From Allomuricauda sp. TY007 (GTDB taxonomy: Bacteria; Bacteroidota; Bacteroidia; Flavobacteriales; Flavobacteriaceae): a stretch of 64,000 nucleotides of DNA. The translations under genes and the position numbers were made by a program. Below, piece by piece: positions 17,674 through 26,849 of the stretch. Every line of letters begins with the position of its first letter. Positions within the stretch are counted from its first letter, which is position 1. The notes below the pieces were generated by a model. That model saw only the letters and a program-made list of their open reading frames with translations. It ran no database searches and was not told the origin of the DNA. The stretch is taken from NCBI RefSeq assembly GCF_010468565.1, contig NZ_WUEG01000014.1:62001-126000 (forward strand), read 5' to 3'.

Positions 17674-18924
17674 ATGAGGGTATTTAAGTTTGGGGGAGCA
17701 TCCGTTAAAGATGCAGATGCGATCAAAAATGTGGTCAACGTTTTACGAGAAGTAGGTTACAACGACACCTTAGTGGTGATTTCCGCAATGGGTAAAATTA
17801 CCAATGCCATGGAAAAGGTGGTGGAATCTTATTTTAACGATAAAGACGCCGTTCAAGAATCCTTACAAGAAGTAGTGGAATATCACAACAGCATATTGTT
17901 GGATCTATTCCAAAGCCCCAACCATCCGGTTTATGGTAAAGTAAAGGTACTTTTTGAGGAGGTAAAAGGCTTTTTGGCTTGGAACAAATCACCCAAATAT
18001 GCATTTGTTTATGATCAGGTGGTTTGTTATGGCGAATTACTGTCCACTACAATAGTAAGCGCATATTTAAACGAGATCGGTATTTCCAATACCTGGTTGG
18101 ATGTCCGTACCCTTATCAAAACCGATAGCAGTAACAGGGATGCCCAAGTAAATTGGGAGCGCACACAACAAGAAGTGGTTTCCAAAGTGGATATATCCAA
18201 ACTGAATATCACTCAAGGTTTCTTGGGTAGCGATGATAACAACTTTACCACCACCTTGGGCAGGGAAGGTTCCGATTATTCTGCGGCAATTTTGGCCTAT
18301 TGCCTCAACGCCGAATCGGTAACTATTTGGAAGGATGTACCGGGAGTTTTAAATGCAGACCCAAGAAATTTTGAAAATGCGCAATTGTTGGATCAAATTT
18401 CTTATCGTGAAGCCATTGAATTGGCATTTTATGGTGCTTCTGTAATTCACCCCAAAACCTTGCAGCCTCTACAGCGCAAGGAAATTCCCTTGAAGGTGAA
18501 ATCCTTTGTGAATCCTAAGGACAAAGGAACCACAGTGGGCAAGGGGAATGGCATAGAGCCCAAAGTGCCCTGTTTTATCGTAAAAAAGAATCAGGTGTTG
18601 CTAAAATTGTCATCTCTGGACTTTTCTTTCATTGTTGAGGACAATATCAGCGAAATCTTCAAGCTGTTCCATGATCATAGGCTCAAAGTGGATCTTATCC
18701 AAAATTCCGCCATTAGCTTTTCCGTTTGTTTGGACAATAAATTCCGGGGATTACCCCCTTTGTTGGAAGAACTCAAACGAAAATTCAAAGTAGTTTGCCA
18801 TGAAGATGTATCGCTTTATACCATTCGTCATTTTAACGACGATTCGGTCAAATCACTTCAAAATGGAAAGTCCGTACTGGTGGAGCAACGTGGCAAGGAA
18901 ACGGTTCAATTGGTTGTAAAATAA
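17674..18924 (+). CDS. aspartate kinase
   Basis: The enzyme phosphorylates L-aspartate, the first step toward lysine, threonine and methionine. The 416-residue protein begins MRVFKFGGASVKDADAIKNV, with the kinase signature KFGGxSV at residues 5-11, and continues with VVISAMGKITNAMEKVV, TTLGREGSDYSAAILAYCL, IWKDVPGVLNADPR and FYGASVIHPKTLQPLQRKEI. The C-terminal part (about residues 300-410) has the ACT-like regulatory layout (LKLSSLDFSFIVEDNISEIF). It is monofunctional, with no homoserine dehydrogenase domain. It is probably cotranscribed with the acetyltransferase 28 bp upstream. The specific isozyme (lysine- or threonine-sensitive) cannot be read. Confidence 0.94.
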   Translation: MRVFKFGGASVKDADAIKNVVNVLREVGYNDTLVVISAMGKITNAMEKVVESYFNDKDAVQESLQEVVEYHNSILLDLFQSPNHPVYGKVKVLFEEVKGFLAWNKSPKYAFVYDQVVCYGELLSTTIVSAYLNEIGISNTWLDVRTLIKTDSSNRDAQVNWERTQQEVVSKVDISKLNITQGFLGSDDNNFTTTLGREGSDYSAAILAYCLNAESVTIWKDVPGVLNADPRNFENAQLLDQISYREAIELAFYGASVIHPKTLQPLQRKEIPLKVKSFVNPKDKGTTVGKGNGIEPKVPCFIVKKNQVLLKLSSLDFSFIVEDNISEIFKLFHDHRLKVDLIQNSAISFSVCLDNKFRGLPPLLEELKRKFKVVCHEDVSLYTIRHFNDDSVKSLQNGKSVLVEQRGKETVQLVVK

Positions 18925-19002
18925 AACCTTAGGCTTAATATTTAGGTAAAAAGTGCTCTAGGGTTTATTTTCTATCTTTACACGTACCTAAATACTTTTT
19001 CT

Positions 19003-20823
19003 ATGGGCTTGGTTTCTGCTAAAGAGGTGGCGAAAGTCATTCATCTGGATAAATATGGCTTTTTGGGCACATTTGTAGGATGGCTTTTAATGGTAGCCAC
19101 TAGAATTAGCACCATCAATAGATTTTACGACAAAAACAAAGAGCTTTCTGGTCCAGAATTTCTCGATGCTATTTTGAACCACTACGAAATCGACTTTGAA
19201 ATTCCGGAGGAGGATATCAAACGCTTGCCCAAGTCAGGGCCGTACATCACCATTAGCAATCATCCCTTGGGAGGGATTGACGGGGTGCTGTTGCTCAAAT
19301 TACTATTGAAGGAGCGACCCGATTATAAAATAATCGCAAATTTTTTGTTGCACCGCATAGAGCCGTTGAAGCCTTACATAATGCCAGTGAACCCTTTTGA
19401 AAACCACAAGGATGCCAAGAGCAGTATTGTAGGTTTTAAAAATGCGCTCCAACATTTACGTGATGGACATCCGCTTGGCATTTTTCCGGCGGGAGAGGTG
19501 TCTACCTACCGCGATGGTAAATTAGTGGTGGACCGACCGTGGGAAGAAGCTGCCATAAAACTGATCAGAAAGGCAGAAGTGCCCGTGGTACCCATATATT
19601 TCCACGCTCGCAACAGTCGATTGTTTTACCGACTGTCCAAGATAGACGATGTATTCCGAACGGCGAGGCTCCCCTCCGAGCTTACCTCACAGAGCCGAAG
19701 GCCCATTAAAGTACGTATCGGTCAGCCCATATCCGTAAATACCCAGAATGAGGAACAGACTTTGGAAGATTTTGCGGAACTTCTTCGGAAAAAGACCTAT
19801 TTATTGGCCAACGCTTTTGAAAAGGAACGTTTTATAGACAAGGTCCCGACTTCTCTTAAAATCCCAAAACCACCCCAGAAAATTGCCACTGCGATAAGTG
19901 CAGAGGTGTTGGAAGGTGAGATTGATAAACTACGGGAGAAGGATTGCCGCATGTTGCAAAGCAAGAACTATGAAGTGTTTTTGGCCCAGGCCAAGGATAT
20001 GCCCTTTTGTTTGAACGAGATTGGACGACAGCGTGAGGTTACTTTCCGGGAAGTGGGGGAAGGCACCAACAATGCCATTGATTTGGACAAGTTCGATTCG
20101 TACTACCACCATTTGTTCCTATGGGACAACGATAAAAAGACCATAGTTGGTGCTTACCGTATGGGCTTGGGGTCGGAAATCTTCAAAAAGTACGGTATTG
20201 ATGGTTTTTATCTTCAAGATCTATTCAGATTTGAACCCGAATTATACGGAATGATGGAGAAATCCATTGAAATGGGCAGAGCTTATATTGTAAAAGAGTA
20301 TCAGCAAAAACCGATGCCCTTATTCTTGCTCTGGAAAGGAATTGTGCATACGACCTTGAGGCATCCGGAACACCGATATTTGATCGGAGGAGTAAGTATC
20401 AGTAACCAGTTCTCCAATTTTTCAAAATCGTTGATGATCGAGTTTATGAAATCGAACTATTGGGATCCTTATGTGGCGCAATACATTCGACCTAAAAAAG
20501 AGTTCAAGGTAAAACTAAAAGATGCCGATAAGGAGTTTGTGTTTGATGAGACACAGGCCGACCTGAACAAGTTTGATAAACTGATCAGCGAAGTGGAGCC
20601 AGGCAGTTTACGATTGCCTGTTCTGATTAAAAAATACATTAAGCAAAATGCCAAAGTGGTGGCATTTAACGTGGATCCATTGTTCAATAATTCGGTGGAT
20701 GGGCTAATGTATATTCGTATTGCAGACCTTCCAGAAAGTACCGTAAAGCCTGTTATGGAAGAATTTCAGGCCGAGCTGGAGCGTAAAGTGGCCGAGGGCA
20801 ATGGAACTGTGGAAGAAGATTAA
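19003..20823 (+). CDS. olsF: bifunctional acyltransferase, OlsF-type ornithine lipid synthase
   Basis: The 606-residue protein fuses two acyltransferases. The N-terminal half carries the PlsC-type motif as SNHPLGGIDG (His at about residue 87), FPAGEVSTYRDG and a VPIYFHARNS strand, as in OlsA-like lyso-ornithine O-acyltransferases. The C-terminal half (about residues 325-520) has the OlsB-like N-acyltransferase pattern: IVGAYRMGLGSEIF, LQDLFRFEPE, EMGRAYIVKEYQQKPMP and LIGGVSISNQFSN. OlsF enzymes make ornithine lipids from ornithine and two acyl groups and are known from Flavobacterium and others, so this cell probably makes phosphorus-free aminolipids. Its stop overlaps the stop of the convergent acetyltransferase gene at 20820. 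The single-gene identity is inferred from the domain order. Confidence 0.82.
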   Translation: MGLVSAKEVAKVIHLDKYGFLGTFVGWLLMVATRISTINRFYDKNKELSGPEFLDAILNHYEIDFEIPEEDIKRLPKSGPYITISNHPLGGIDGVLLLKLLLKERPDYKIIANFLLHRIEPLKPYIMPVNPFENHKDAKSSIVGFKNALQHLRDGHPLGIFPAGEVSTYRDGKLVVDRPWEEAAIKLIRKAEVPVVPIYFHARNSRLFYRLSKIDDVFRTARLPSELTSQSRRPIKVRIGQPISVNTQNEEQTLEDFAELLRKKTYLLANAFEKERFIDKVPTSLKIPKPPQKIATAISAEVLEGEIDKLREKDCRMLQSKNYEVFLAQAKDMPFCLNEIGRQREVTFREVGEGTNNAIDLDKFDSYYHHLFLWDNDKKTIVGAYRMGLGSEIFKKYGIDGFYLQDLFRFEPELYGMMEKSIEMGRAYIVKEYQQKPMPLFLLWKGIVHTTLRHPEHRYLIGGVSISNQFSNFSKSLMIEFMKSNYWDPYVAQYIRPKKEFKVKLKDADKEFVFDETQADLNKFDKLISEVEPGSLRLPVLIKKYIKQNAKVVAFNVDPLFNNSVDGLMYIRIADLPESTVKPVMEEFQAELERKVAEGNGTVEED

Positions 20824-21311
20824 TCCATTCCAACTTTGTTGCTACGTTTTTCAAACAATAAGTTATCCTTCCAAACCCCGTGGATTTTGCCCACACGTTC
20901 CCGTTTTCCAATATAGCGGAAGCCTACTTTCTTGTGTAGTTTAATACTGCCTATATTTTCTGGAAATACGCCTGATTGTATAGTCCAAAAACCGGCTTTT
21001 TCACTTTCTTCGATCAAATGTTGCATTAGTAGTCTGCCAACGCCCATACCACGACTTTTATCGGCAATGTAAACGCTGACTTCCCCAACGCCACCATAGA
21101 CACATCGGCTGGAAACTGGAGAAAGCGCAGCCCATCCCATAATTTCCCCATCTTTTTCGGCAATCAAACGGCATTCTTTGGTGTGCGCTTTGTCCCACTG
21201 TTCATAGCTGGGTGCCGTTGTCTCAAAAGTGGCAAGGCCTGTGGAGATTCCTTCGGAATAAATTCTGGATACATCTTCCCAATCCGATGCCTTCATTGTT
21301 CTGATAATCAT
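20820..21311 (-). CDS. GNAT acetyltransferase, phosphinothricin acetyltransferase-like
   Basis: The 163-residue protein is a GNAT enzyme of the PAT/YncA group: IRTMKASDWEDVSRIYSEGI at the start, ATFETTAPSYEQW, GWAALSPVSSRCVYGGVGEV, then the acetyl-CoA motif YIADKSRGMGVGRLLMQHLI (about residues 87-106) and GFWTIQSGVFPENIGSIKLH. Relatives acetylate methionine sulfone/sulfoximine or related amino acids and some confer phosphinothricin resistance; the natural substrate here is unknown. It is convergent with olsF and the two stop codons overlap in TTAA. The gap upstream holds repeats. Confidence 0.85.
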   Translation of the reverse strand: MIIRTMKASDWEDVSRIYSEGISTGLATFETTAPSYEQWDKAHTKECRLIAEKDGEIMGWAALSPVSSRCVYGGVGEVSVYIADKSRGMGVGRLLMQHLIEESEKAGFWTIQSGVFPENIGSIKLHKKVGFRYIGKRERVGKIHGVWKDNLLFEKRSNKVGMD

Positions 21312-21383
21312 AGCTGATTTGTTGATTGTAATATTGCGATGGATAAGGGTGTAAAAAAGCTGGCTAAAATTTGATTTTCGTCA

Positions 21384-21475
21384 ACCTAAACTTGTTTCAG
21401 GTCCTCATGATGCTTTGTTAGTCTACGCAATGGGATTCTGAAATGCACCTGTCTGCCGACGGGCAGGTTAAGAAT
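21384..21475. repeat. degenerate palindromic repeats between two minus-strand genes
   Basis: ACCTAAACTTGTTTCAGGTC is a decayed family B copy, and CTGTCTGCCGACGGGCAGG near 21448-21466 is a small CTGCC/GGCAG hairpin of the type also seen at 12935 and 52653. No gene is seen in the 203-bp gap. Confidence 0.6.
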
Positions 21476-21514
21476 GACGTTTTAAAGCATTTTAGACAGC
21501 TTTGTTAATTTTAT

Positions 21515-21904
21515 TTATAAACTCTTAAACCACTTTTGGAAATGTTCCCCGACTAGGAAAACAGGTTTTTGAGTTCCATTGATAGCGCCAATCAGACTTA
21601 TTAACCACAAAATAAATGGGAAAATCCAGGCTATAAGATTGATTACGGGTATAATGCCCAAAACTAAACCAAGTAAGCCAATTCCAAGGACTTGTCTTAC
21701 ATAAAAAGAACCAATCTCTGTTTTGTTGCTACTGTTCATTATTATTGCTATAATCCATCCAATAATTGTTAAATGGGCAATAATAGCTACCGTTTTACCA
21801 CTTTCAGGATTTTTGGGATCAAAGGCTTCTTTTACATCCTCCTGAAAATCTTTGGCTGCTTCTTCGGCTTTATCGCCGAAGTCTTTTTTCTCTTCTTCTG
21901 ACAT
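21515..21904 (-). CDS. DUF4870 family membrane protein
   Basis: The 129-residue protein has a charged N-terminal tail (EEEKKDFGDKAEEAAKDF) and two to three membrane helices (about 40-57, 68-90 and 93-108: AIIAHLTIIGWIIAIIMNSS, then YVRQVLGIGLLGLVLGIIPV and LIAWIFPFILWLISLIGAIN). The FYVRQVLGI and GIIPVINLIAWI strings are the DUF4870 pattern. Family function is unknown; members are small inner-membrane proteins. The gene is alone, with about 50 bp to the VOC gene upstream. Confidence 0.85.
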   Translation of the reverse strand: MSEEEKKDFGDKAEEAAKDFQEDVKEAFDPKNPESGKTVAIIAHLTIIGWIIAIIMNSSNKTEIGSFYVRQVLGIGLLGLVLGIIPVINLIAWIFPFILWLISLIGAINGTQKPVFLVGEHFQKWFKSL

Positions 21905-21954
21905 GTTTAAAAGTGTTGGTTAATTAACTTTAAAAGTAGCAAATAATTCAATAC

Positions 21955-22341
21955 CTAAAGGAAGGCTTTATCAACAGGTTCCCAAAGTTCCAATTTGTTG
22001 CCTTCGGGATCCAATATCCAACCAAATTTCCCATATTCATATTCCTCTATTTCTCCCACCACAGTGACTCCTTCCTTTTTTAGAACCTCGAGTAGTTCCA
22101 CCAAGTTTTCCACCCTAAAGTTCATCATAAACTGTTTTTCGCTGGGTTTAAAATATTCCGTTTTTTCATCCATCGGACTCCATTGGGTAGAGCAATCATT
22201 GCCTTCTTTGTCCTTCCACCAAAATGTGCAGCCATATTGGTCGGTGTTGAGCCCTAAATGGTTTTTATACCATTCCTTGATTTTGTTCGGGTCTTTGCTT
22301 TTAAAGAAAAACCCTCCCAGTCCCGTCACTCTATTTTTCAT
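21955..22341 (-). CDS. VOC family (glyoxalase-like) protein
   Basis: The 128-residue protein has the vicinal-oxygen-chelate pattern: GLGGFFFKSKDPNKIKEWYK at the start and DPEGNKLELWEP at the end, the usual metal-ligand glutamate context, with RVENLVELLEVLKKEGV in between. Such proteins include glyoxalases, dioxygenases and resistance enzymes; the reaction here is not known. The frame is open to 22401, but that upstream part belongs to another reading frame remnant, and MKNRVTGLGG at 22341 is the family start. Its ATG overlaps the TGA of the DUF1801 remnant (ATGA), which suggests the two were once translationally coupled. Confidence 0.87.
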   Translation of the reverse strand: MKNRVTGLGGFFFKSKDPNKIKEWYKNHLGLNTDQYGCTFWWKDKEGNDCSTQWSPMDEKTEYFKPSEKQFMMNFRVENLVELLEVLKKEGVTVVGEIEEYEYGKFGWILDPEGNKLELWEPVDKAFL

Positions 22342-22550
22342 GATTTTTTTATGTTTTGTTCGTATAGGGCAATCCAATCTTGCGGTGTCATTTTTTGACA
22401 AAGTTTGGCAATCAACGCATAAGGTATCTTATTGATGTTCTTGAATCGAATACAGCTTTTGCCCATATCCAATTTTATTTTCACGTGTTTTGGGTGTTCA
22501 GTATTGAACCAATCAAACGGGTTTTTGGCATAAACACCTAAATAATGAAG
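22338..22550 (-). pseudogene. remnant of a DUF1801-type gene, 5' truncated
   Basis: Seventy codons follow directly, and in the same frame, after the stop codon of the 2-hydroxyacid dehydrogenase gene, with no ATG at the front. They encode a recognisable DUF1801 C-terminal half: KNPFDWFNTEHPKHVKIKLD, then MGKSCIRFKNINKIPYALIA and MTPQDWIALYEQNI. The upstream half of the domain is missing, so this looks like a gene fragment; an internal ATG would yield only 42 residues. Its TGA overlaps the ATG of the VOC gene. A minor, translated short product cannot be ruled out. Confidence 0.65.
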
Positions 22551-23483
22551 TTAACAAAACCTTTCTTTGACTTTGTCAACTATGGTCTGTGCCAACTTTT
22601 CCTTACTCTCAACCGTCCAACCAGCTACGTGCGGAGTGAGCAGCACATTTTTGGCTTTGCGTAGGTATTTAAAAGCTTTGGGCTTTTGCACGAACATGTT
22701 CTCAAAAGATTTTTTTTCGTATTCCAATACGTCCAATCCTGCACCATTTACTTTTCCAGATTTTAAGCCTTTCACCAAATCCTTGGTCACTACACATTTG
22801 CCACGGGCGGTGTTCAACAACCAAAAGGGTTTATGGAAGCCCTTGATGAATTCCATATTCACCATACCTATGGTTTGTTCGGTCTCGGGAACGTGCAAAC
22901 TGATGACATCTGAACGCTGTTGAAATTCCATAATCCCAACCTGACGGGCATTTTCGTCCCCAACGCCTCCGACAATATCGTAACAGATGACCTCTACATC
23001 AAAACCGCGTAGTTTTTTGGCGAAGGCCTTGCCCATGTTCCCATAGCCAATAATGCCCACGGTTTTGCCATCCAGTTCCACACCACGGTTGGCTTCGCGT
23101 TTCCAGATTCCTTTTTTTACCTGACGGTTGGCCTTGCACATATTGTTCATTAGGGAGAGCAACATGCCCAAAGTATGTTCGCCTACGGCATTTCGGTTGC
23201 CTTCCGGGGCCGATGCAAGAAATACTTCTTTAAATTTGGCGTGTTCCACATCAATATTTTCCAATCCAGCGCCCACTCTTCCAATGAATTTTAGATTGGT
23301 GGCCTTGTCCAAAAACTGTTGGTCTATGGTAAACCTGCTTCGGATAATGATTCCATCGTACAGGTGGATTTTTTCTTCTATTTGCTCTTTGGTCGAAGTG
23401 TAATCTTCATGATTTTCGAACCCAAGCTCGGCAAACTGTTCGAGGAGCAACGGGTGATTGGTATCTAGGTGGAGAACTTTCAT
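22551..23483 (-). CDS. D-2-hydroxyacid dehydrogenase family protein (SerA-like)
   Basis: The 310-residue protein oxidises or reduces a 2-hydroxyacid with NAD(H). It carries the N-terminal half-domain, the Rossmann fingerprint GIIGYGNMGKAFAKKL (about residues 145-160), the HVPETEQTIGMV stretch, LLNTARGKCV with the catalytic-arginine context, and LTPHVAGWT near the end with the catalytic histidine. The short form lacks the ACT domain of E. coli SerA. The frame is open to 23588, but MKVLHLDTNHPLLLEQF at 23483 matches the family, and the extension overlaps the cupin gene. Phosphoglycerate is a reasonable but unproven substrate. The in-frame DUF1801 remnant directly follows its stop. Confidence 0.88.
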   Translation of the reverse strand: MKVLHLDTNHPLLLEQFAELGFENHEDYTSTKEQIEEKIHLYDGIIIRSRFTIDQQFLDKATNLKFIGRVGAGLENIDVEHAKFKEVFLASAPEGNRNAVGEHTLGMLLSLMNNMCKANRQVKKGIWKREANRGVELDGKTVGIIGYGNMGKAFAKKLRGFDVEVICYDIVGGVGDENARQVGIMEFQQRSDVISLHVPETEQTIGMVNMEFIKGFHKPFWLLNTARGKCVVTKDLVKGLKSGKVNGAGLDVLEYEKKSFENMFVQKPKAFKYLRKAKNVLLTPHVAGWTVESKEKLAQTIVDKVKERFC

Positions 23484-23502
23484 GGGGGCAAATATACAAC
23501 TC

Positions 23503-23868
23503 CTAGATTTTTGGGTAGTGGGTCTGTGTTTTTTCGTGTTGGACTTTTCCGGTATGCGCAGTACCCATCTTTTCAAAAAGAAGTACATGTACCTCTTCGC
23601 CTTCTTTGGTCATGGGGTTGTGTTCTACGCCTTTGGGAACCACGATGATTTCTCCTTCGTTCACCACTTCGGTTCTATCGCGAAATTGCATATACAGTGT
23701 TCCCTTTATTACTTGGAACAGTTCATCTTCGTTTTCGTGGGCATGCCAAACAAATTCTCCTTGGAGTTTTGCCAACAGTACTTGCATGTCGTCCACTACG
23801 GCAATTTGATGTGGATGCCACTTTTTGGTAAATTCAGTGTGCTTTTGTTTTATATTGATGGGTTTCAT
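23503..23868 (-). CDS. cupin-domain protein
   Basis: This 121-residue protein is a single cupin: WHAHENEDELFQVIKGTLYM holds the G(X)5HXH(X)3-4E-like metal motif (HAHENEDE) and VVPKGVEHNP the second histidine motif. Cupins bind a metal ion and act as isomerases, dioxygenases or binding proteins; the ligand is unknown. It lies 19 bp after the dehydrogenase start region on the same strand and 9 bp after mgtE, so it is part of the minus-strand block. No signal peptide. Confidence 0.88.
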   Translation of the reverse strand: MKPINIKQKHTEFTKKWHPHQIAVVDDMQVLLAKLQGEFVWHAHENEDELFQVIKGTLYMQFRDRTEVVNEGEIIVVPKGVEHNPMTKEGEEVHVLLFEKMGTAHTGKVQHEKTQTHYPKI

Positions 23869-23877
23869 ACCTTGGAT

Positions 23878-25230
23878 TTATATCCCCAAAATCACTTTGG
23901 CAATCCAAAAATAGATCAAGATGCCAAAAATATCATTGCTTGTAGTGATAAACGGGCCCGTGGCAATGGCGGGATCAATATTTCTTTTGTGAAGGAACAG
24001 CGGGATAAATGTACCGATGAACCCTGCTACCACAATTACCACAATCAATGAAAGTGAAATGGCCAATGCGGTGGCAAAGGCACCTTTCCAAATCCAAGTG
24101 AAGAGCAAAAGCAAAATAGCTAAAATGAATCCATTCAAGAGGGCCAATAGCATTTCTTTTAGCAGATGGTTCCGAACGCTTCCCTTTAAATCGTCGTTGG
24201 CCAAGCCTTGTACTACAATGGCACTGGATTGTACGCCCACGTTGCCTGCCATGGCCGCGATCAATGGAGTAAAAAAGAACAAAACGGCGTGCTTGGAGAT
24301 CATATCTTCAAAAGTGCCCATAATGGCCGCAGCACCAAGTCCGCCCAAAAGGCCTAAGGTCAACCAAGGGAGTCGAGCACGGGTCAATATCCAAATACTA
24401 TCGCTCACTTCTACGTCCTGTGAAATACCAGCCGCCATTTGGTAATCTTTGTCCGCTTCTTCACGGATTACATCCACAATATCATCAATCGTAATCCTTC
24501 CTACCAAACGTCCGATTTCATCCACCACAGGAATGGCTTCCAAATCGTATTTAGACATGACCTTGGCGACTTCTTCACCCTTTTCGTTTACGTTTACGGA
24601 ATCCACTTTTGGGATGTATATCTCTTTGATGTGGCTCTTGGCGGGAGCGGTAAGCAAATCTTTTAAGGAAAGCCTGCCTTTGAGCTTTCCCTCGTCGTCC
24701 ACCACATAAATGGAATGGACCCGGGTTACATTTTCCGCTTGGGCGCGCATTTCCTTTACACAGGTCGTTACGGTCCAATTCTCGTTGACCTTTACAAGCT
24801 CCTTGGCCATGAGCCCACCTGCGGAATCCTCCTCATAGCGCAATAGGTCCACAATGTCCTTGGCATGTTCTCTATCTTCGATTTCCGAGATAACCTCTTG
24901 TACCAGCTCCTTCGGAAGTTCGTTGATGATATCCGCGGCATCATCCGTATCGAGCTCCGCCAACTCACCGGCAATTTCTTTTGCAGTAAGGTTTTTAAGT
25001 ACGGCCTCACGGATGTCCTCGTGCATTTCGGCAAGGATGTCCGAAGTTTTTTCGCTGTCCAGAAGCTTAATCAGATAAGTTGCCTCCTCAACCTCAAGTT
25101 CGTCCGCTATCTCGGCAATATCCGCATAGTGGAATTCCTTCATCATGATCTGAAGCTCGGCGTCCTTACCATCTGCAATCAGTTGCCTGATTTCTTCTAA
25201 AAGTTCGTCTGTGAGTTTAAACGGGGTCAT
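23878..25230 (-). CDS. mgtE: magnesium transporter MgtE
   Basis: MgtE is a homodimeric Mg2+ channel gated by cytoplasmic Mg2+. The 450-residue protein has the N domain of helical repeats (residues 1-130, [20 protein letters not shown] and [15 protein letters not shown]), two CBS domains (about 140-260, [20 protein letters not shown] and [20 protein letters not shown]) and a C-terminal five-helix pore (about 285-450) with the family string [20 protein letters not shown] and the Mg2+-binding acidic residues. Its start overlaps the 3' end of rsmA by 14 bp, so translation is probably coupled. Confidence 0.96.
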   Translation of the reverse strand: MTPFKLTDELLEEIRQLIADGKDAELQIMMKEFHYADIAEIADELEVEEATYLIKLLDSEKTSDILAEMHEDIREAVLKNLTAKEIAGELAELDTDDAADIINELPKELVQEVISEIEDREHAKDIVDLLRYEEDSAGGLMAKELVKVNENWTVTTCVKEMRAQAENVTRVHSIYVVDDEGKLKGRLSLKDLLTAPAKSHIKEIYIPKVDSVNVNEKGEEVAKVMSKYDLEAIPVVDEIGRLVGRITIDDIVDVIREEADKDYQMAAGISQDVEVSDSIWILTRARLPWLTLGLLGGLGAAAIMGTFEDMISKHAVLFFFTPLIAAMAGNVGVQSSAIVVQGLANDDLKGSVRNHLLKEMLLALLNGFILAILLLLFTWIWKGAFATALAISLSLIVVIVVAGFIGTFIPLFLHKRNIDPAIATGPFITTSNDIFGILIYFWIAKVILGI

Positions 25231-26089
25231 TGGCTATCTTTTGTGTCAACGTTACAAAGTCAGCTACACTCAGCTGTTCTGGGCGCTGGTCAAAGATAGT
25301 ATCTTCTTTTAGATTATCGGAAAGGTTGAAGACTTTAAGACTGTTACGTATGGTTTTACGTCTTTGGTTAAAGGACGTTTTTACCACTTTAAAGAAAAGG
25401 CGTTCATCGCAGGGGAGGTTCAGCTCTTTTTTCCGTGTCAGGCGCAAAACGCCTGAATCCACCTTTGGTGGAGGGTCAAAAACGCTTGGTGGAACGGTAA
25501 ACAAATATTCAGCATGGTAATACGCCTGAACCAATACGGATAGGATGCCGTAGGTTTTGCTCCCTGGTCCTTCGCAAATACGTTTGGCTACCTCTTTTTG
25601 GAACATTCCCGAAAACTCTGGGACTTGTTCCCGCATTTCCAGCATTTTAAAAACTATCTGGCTGGAAATGTTGTATGGAAAGTTGCCTGTTATGGCAAAC
25701 TGTTCGTCTCCGTAAAGTTGGGTCAGGTCAAACTGGAGAAAGTCAGCTTCAATAATGTTGAGGCGATTGTTATTTTTTAGGATATCCGCATGTTCCAAAG
25801 GAAAGCTGTGGTTGAGGTAGACGATGGATTCGTCGTCCAGGTCCATGGCTACCAAGTCCAAGTCCCGTTGTAGTAAATGTTTGGTTAGCACCCCCATGCC
25901 TGGCCCTATTTCCAACACATTTTTGTATCCTTCCAACGAAAGGGTCTGAGCTATTTTTTCGGCCACAGATTCGTCCTTAAGGAAATGCTGTCCTAAATGC
26001 TTTTTTGCCTTTACCGCACCATCTTCCTGCACATATTTGTTTTTGTGAGAGGGGCTGTTGGAGTACTTCTTCTTTTTCTTTTTGGACAC
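25217..26089 (-). CDS. rsmA: 16S rRNA dimethyladenosine transferase RsmA (KsgA)
   Basis: RsmA dimethylates two adjacent adenosines in the 3' hairpin of 16S rRNA during late small-subunit assembly. The 290-residue protein has [20 protein letters not shown], the SAM-binding [35 protein letters not shown] (NPPY-like NFPY) and the C-terminal [13 protein letters not shown], all diagnostic. An N-terminal lysine-rich tail ([18 protein letters not shown], about 27 residues) precedes the family start; no ATG lies nearer the conserved region, so the longer form is kept. Its 3' end overlaps mgtE by 14 bp and it follows the small GGCT gene by 18 bp. Confidence 0.96.
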   Translation of the reverse strand: MSKKKKKKYSNSPSHKNKYVQEDGAVKAKKHLGQHFLKDESVAEKIAQTLSLEGYKNVLEIGPGMGVLTKHLLQRDLDLVAMDLDDESIVYLNHSFPLEHADILKNNNRLNIIEADFLQFDLTQLYGDEQFAITGNFPYNISSQIVFKMLEMREQVPEFSGMFQKEVAKRICEGPGSKTYGILSVLVQAYYHAEYLFTVPPSVFDPPPKVDSGVLRLTRKKELNLPCDERLFFKVVKTSFNQRRKTIRNSLKVFNLSDNLKEDTIFDQRPEQLSVADFVTLTQKIANDPV

Positions 26090-26107
26090 AGAGGGTTTTT
26101 TTGCAAG

Positions 26108-26416
26108 TTAGTTGGAATTTTCGATATAAATCCATGCTTCGTCCCCAGATTCCAAGGGGAATTTTTCCCGTTTGTAAGCACTGGTCTCGTAAATATCCGC
26201 TTTTTTAAGGTCGGAATCATTTACTTCATACGCCATTCCCGCTACTTTGTTTTCAAGATTATTGGTATGGACAACTAGGGGGTATTGGCCATAAACAGCA
26301 TTTTCCAGTTTTTTGAAACCAAGGGCTGCATCGGGCTTTCCTGTCAGCAAGCGACCAAAAATGTGCTTCTGCACTTGCAGGTCTTGAAGCGTACCGTAGG
26401 AAAACAGGTATTCCAA
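26108..26416 (-). CDS. gamma-glutamylcyclotransferase-like (AIG2 family) protein
   Basis: The 102-residue protein opens with LFSYGTLQDLQVQKHIFG, in which YGTL is the substrate-site signature of the AIG2/GGCT fold, and has the shared FKKLENAVYGQYPLVV, ADIYETSAYKREKFPLESGD and EAWIYIE. Family members release 5-oxoproline from gamma-glutamyl amines or act on related amide bonds; which reaction this one does is unknown. It is only 4 bp downstream of the DUF4286 gene and 18 bp upstream of rsmA, clearly cotranscribed. Confidence 0.82.
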   Translation of the reverse strand: MEYLFSYGTLQDLQVQKHIFGRLLTGKPDAALGFKKLENAVYGQYPLVVHTNNLENKVAGMAYEVNDSDLKKADIYETSAYKREKFPLESGDEAWIYIENSN

Positions 26417-26419
26417 AAT

Positions 26420-26737
26420 TTAAGGTATTTGTTGACTGATGACTTCCAGCTCTGTTCTAAAGGCCACAAATTTGTTGGGAAACATTTTCTGCGCATCCCC
26501 GCGCAAACGCTCCGCATCTTCTTTGTAATATGCTTCCAAAGTATCCCTGTTCTGAGTGGTATATTGCACGGAATAGGTAATGCCACCCATATCTTCCTCA
26601 ACCAAAACCTTGACCATTTTGGCGTGCGTAAATTTTCCTGTGGCGAGCATATCGGGCAGGTGCTTGTCTTTCATCCAATCTAACCATTGGTCGTGGACAC
26701 TTTCGTCTATATTGATGGTTACGTTGTATATGAGCAT
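26420..26737 (-). CDS. DUF4286 family protein
   Basis: The 105-residue protein begins MLIYNVTINIDESVHDQWLD and continues WMKDKHLPDMLATGKFTHAK, the DUF4286 pattern (a ferredoxin-like alpha-beta fold that resembles dimeric stress or monooxygenase-like proteins). No catalytic residues are evident and the function is unknown. It sits next to a TPR gene and serS, a gene order common in Flavobacteriaceae, and ahead of the gamma-glutamylcyclotransferase-like gene by 3 bp. Confidence 0.88.
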   Translation of the reverse strand: MLIYNVTINIDESVHDQWLDWMKDKHLPDMLATGKFTHAKMVKVLVEEDMGGITYSVQYTTQNRDTLEAYYKEDAERLRGDAQKMFPNKFVAFRTELEVISQQIP

Positions 26738-26849
26738 TTGCTTCGTCTGTTATATTATGGGTGAAATTAGTGTAATTCTGAGAAATCTCGTTATAAGTTT
26801 CCCGCCGGAGTTTATGCTGGGCAAATCATCGAAGTGCAGGAATGACAGA

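Noticed and set aside
22342..22401. 20-codon N-terminal extension of the VOC frame
   Set aside because: It overlaps the DUF1801 remnant and does not look like the family start.
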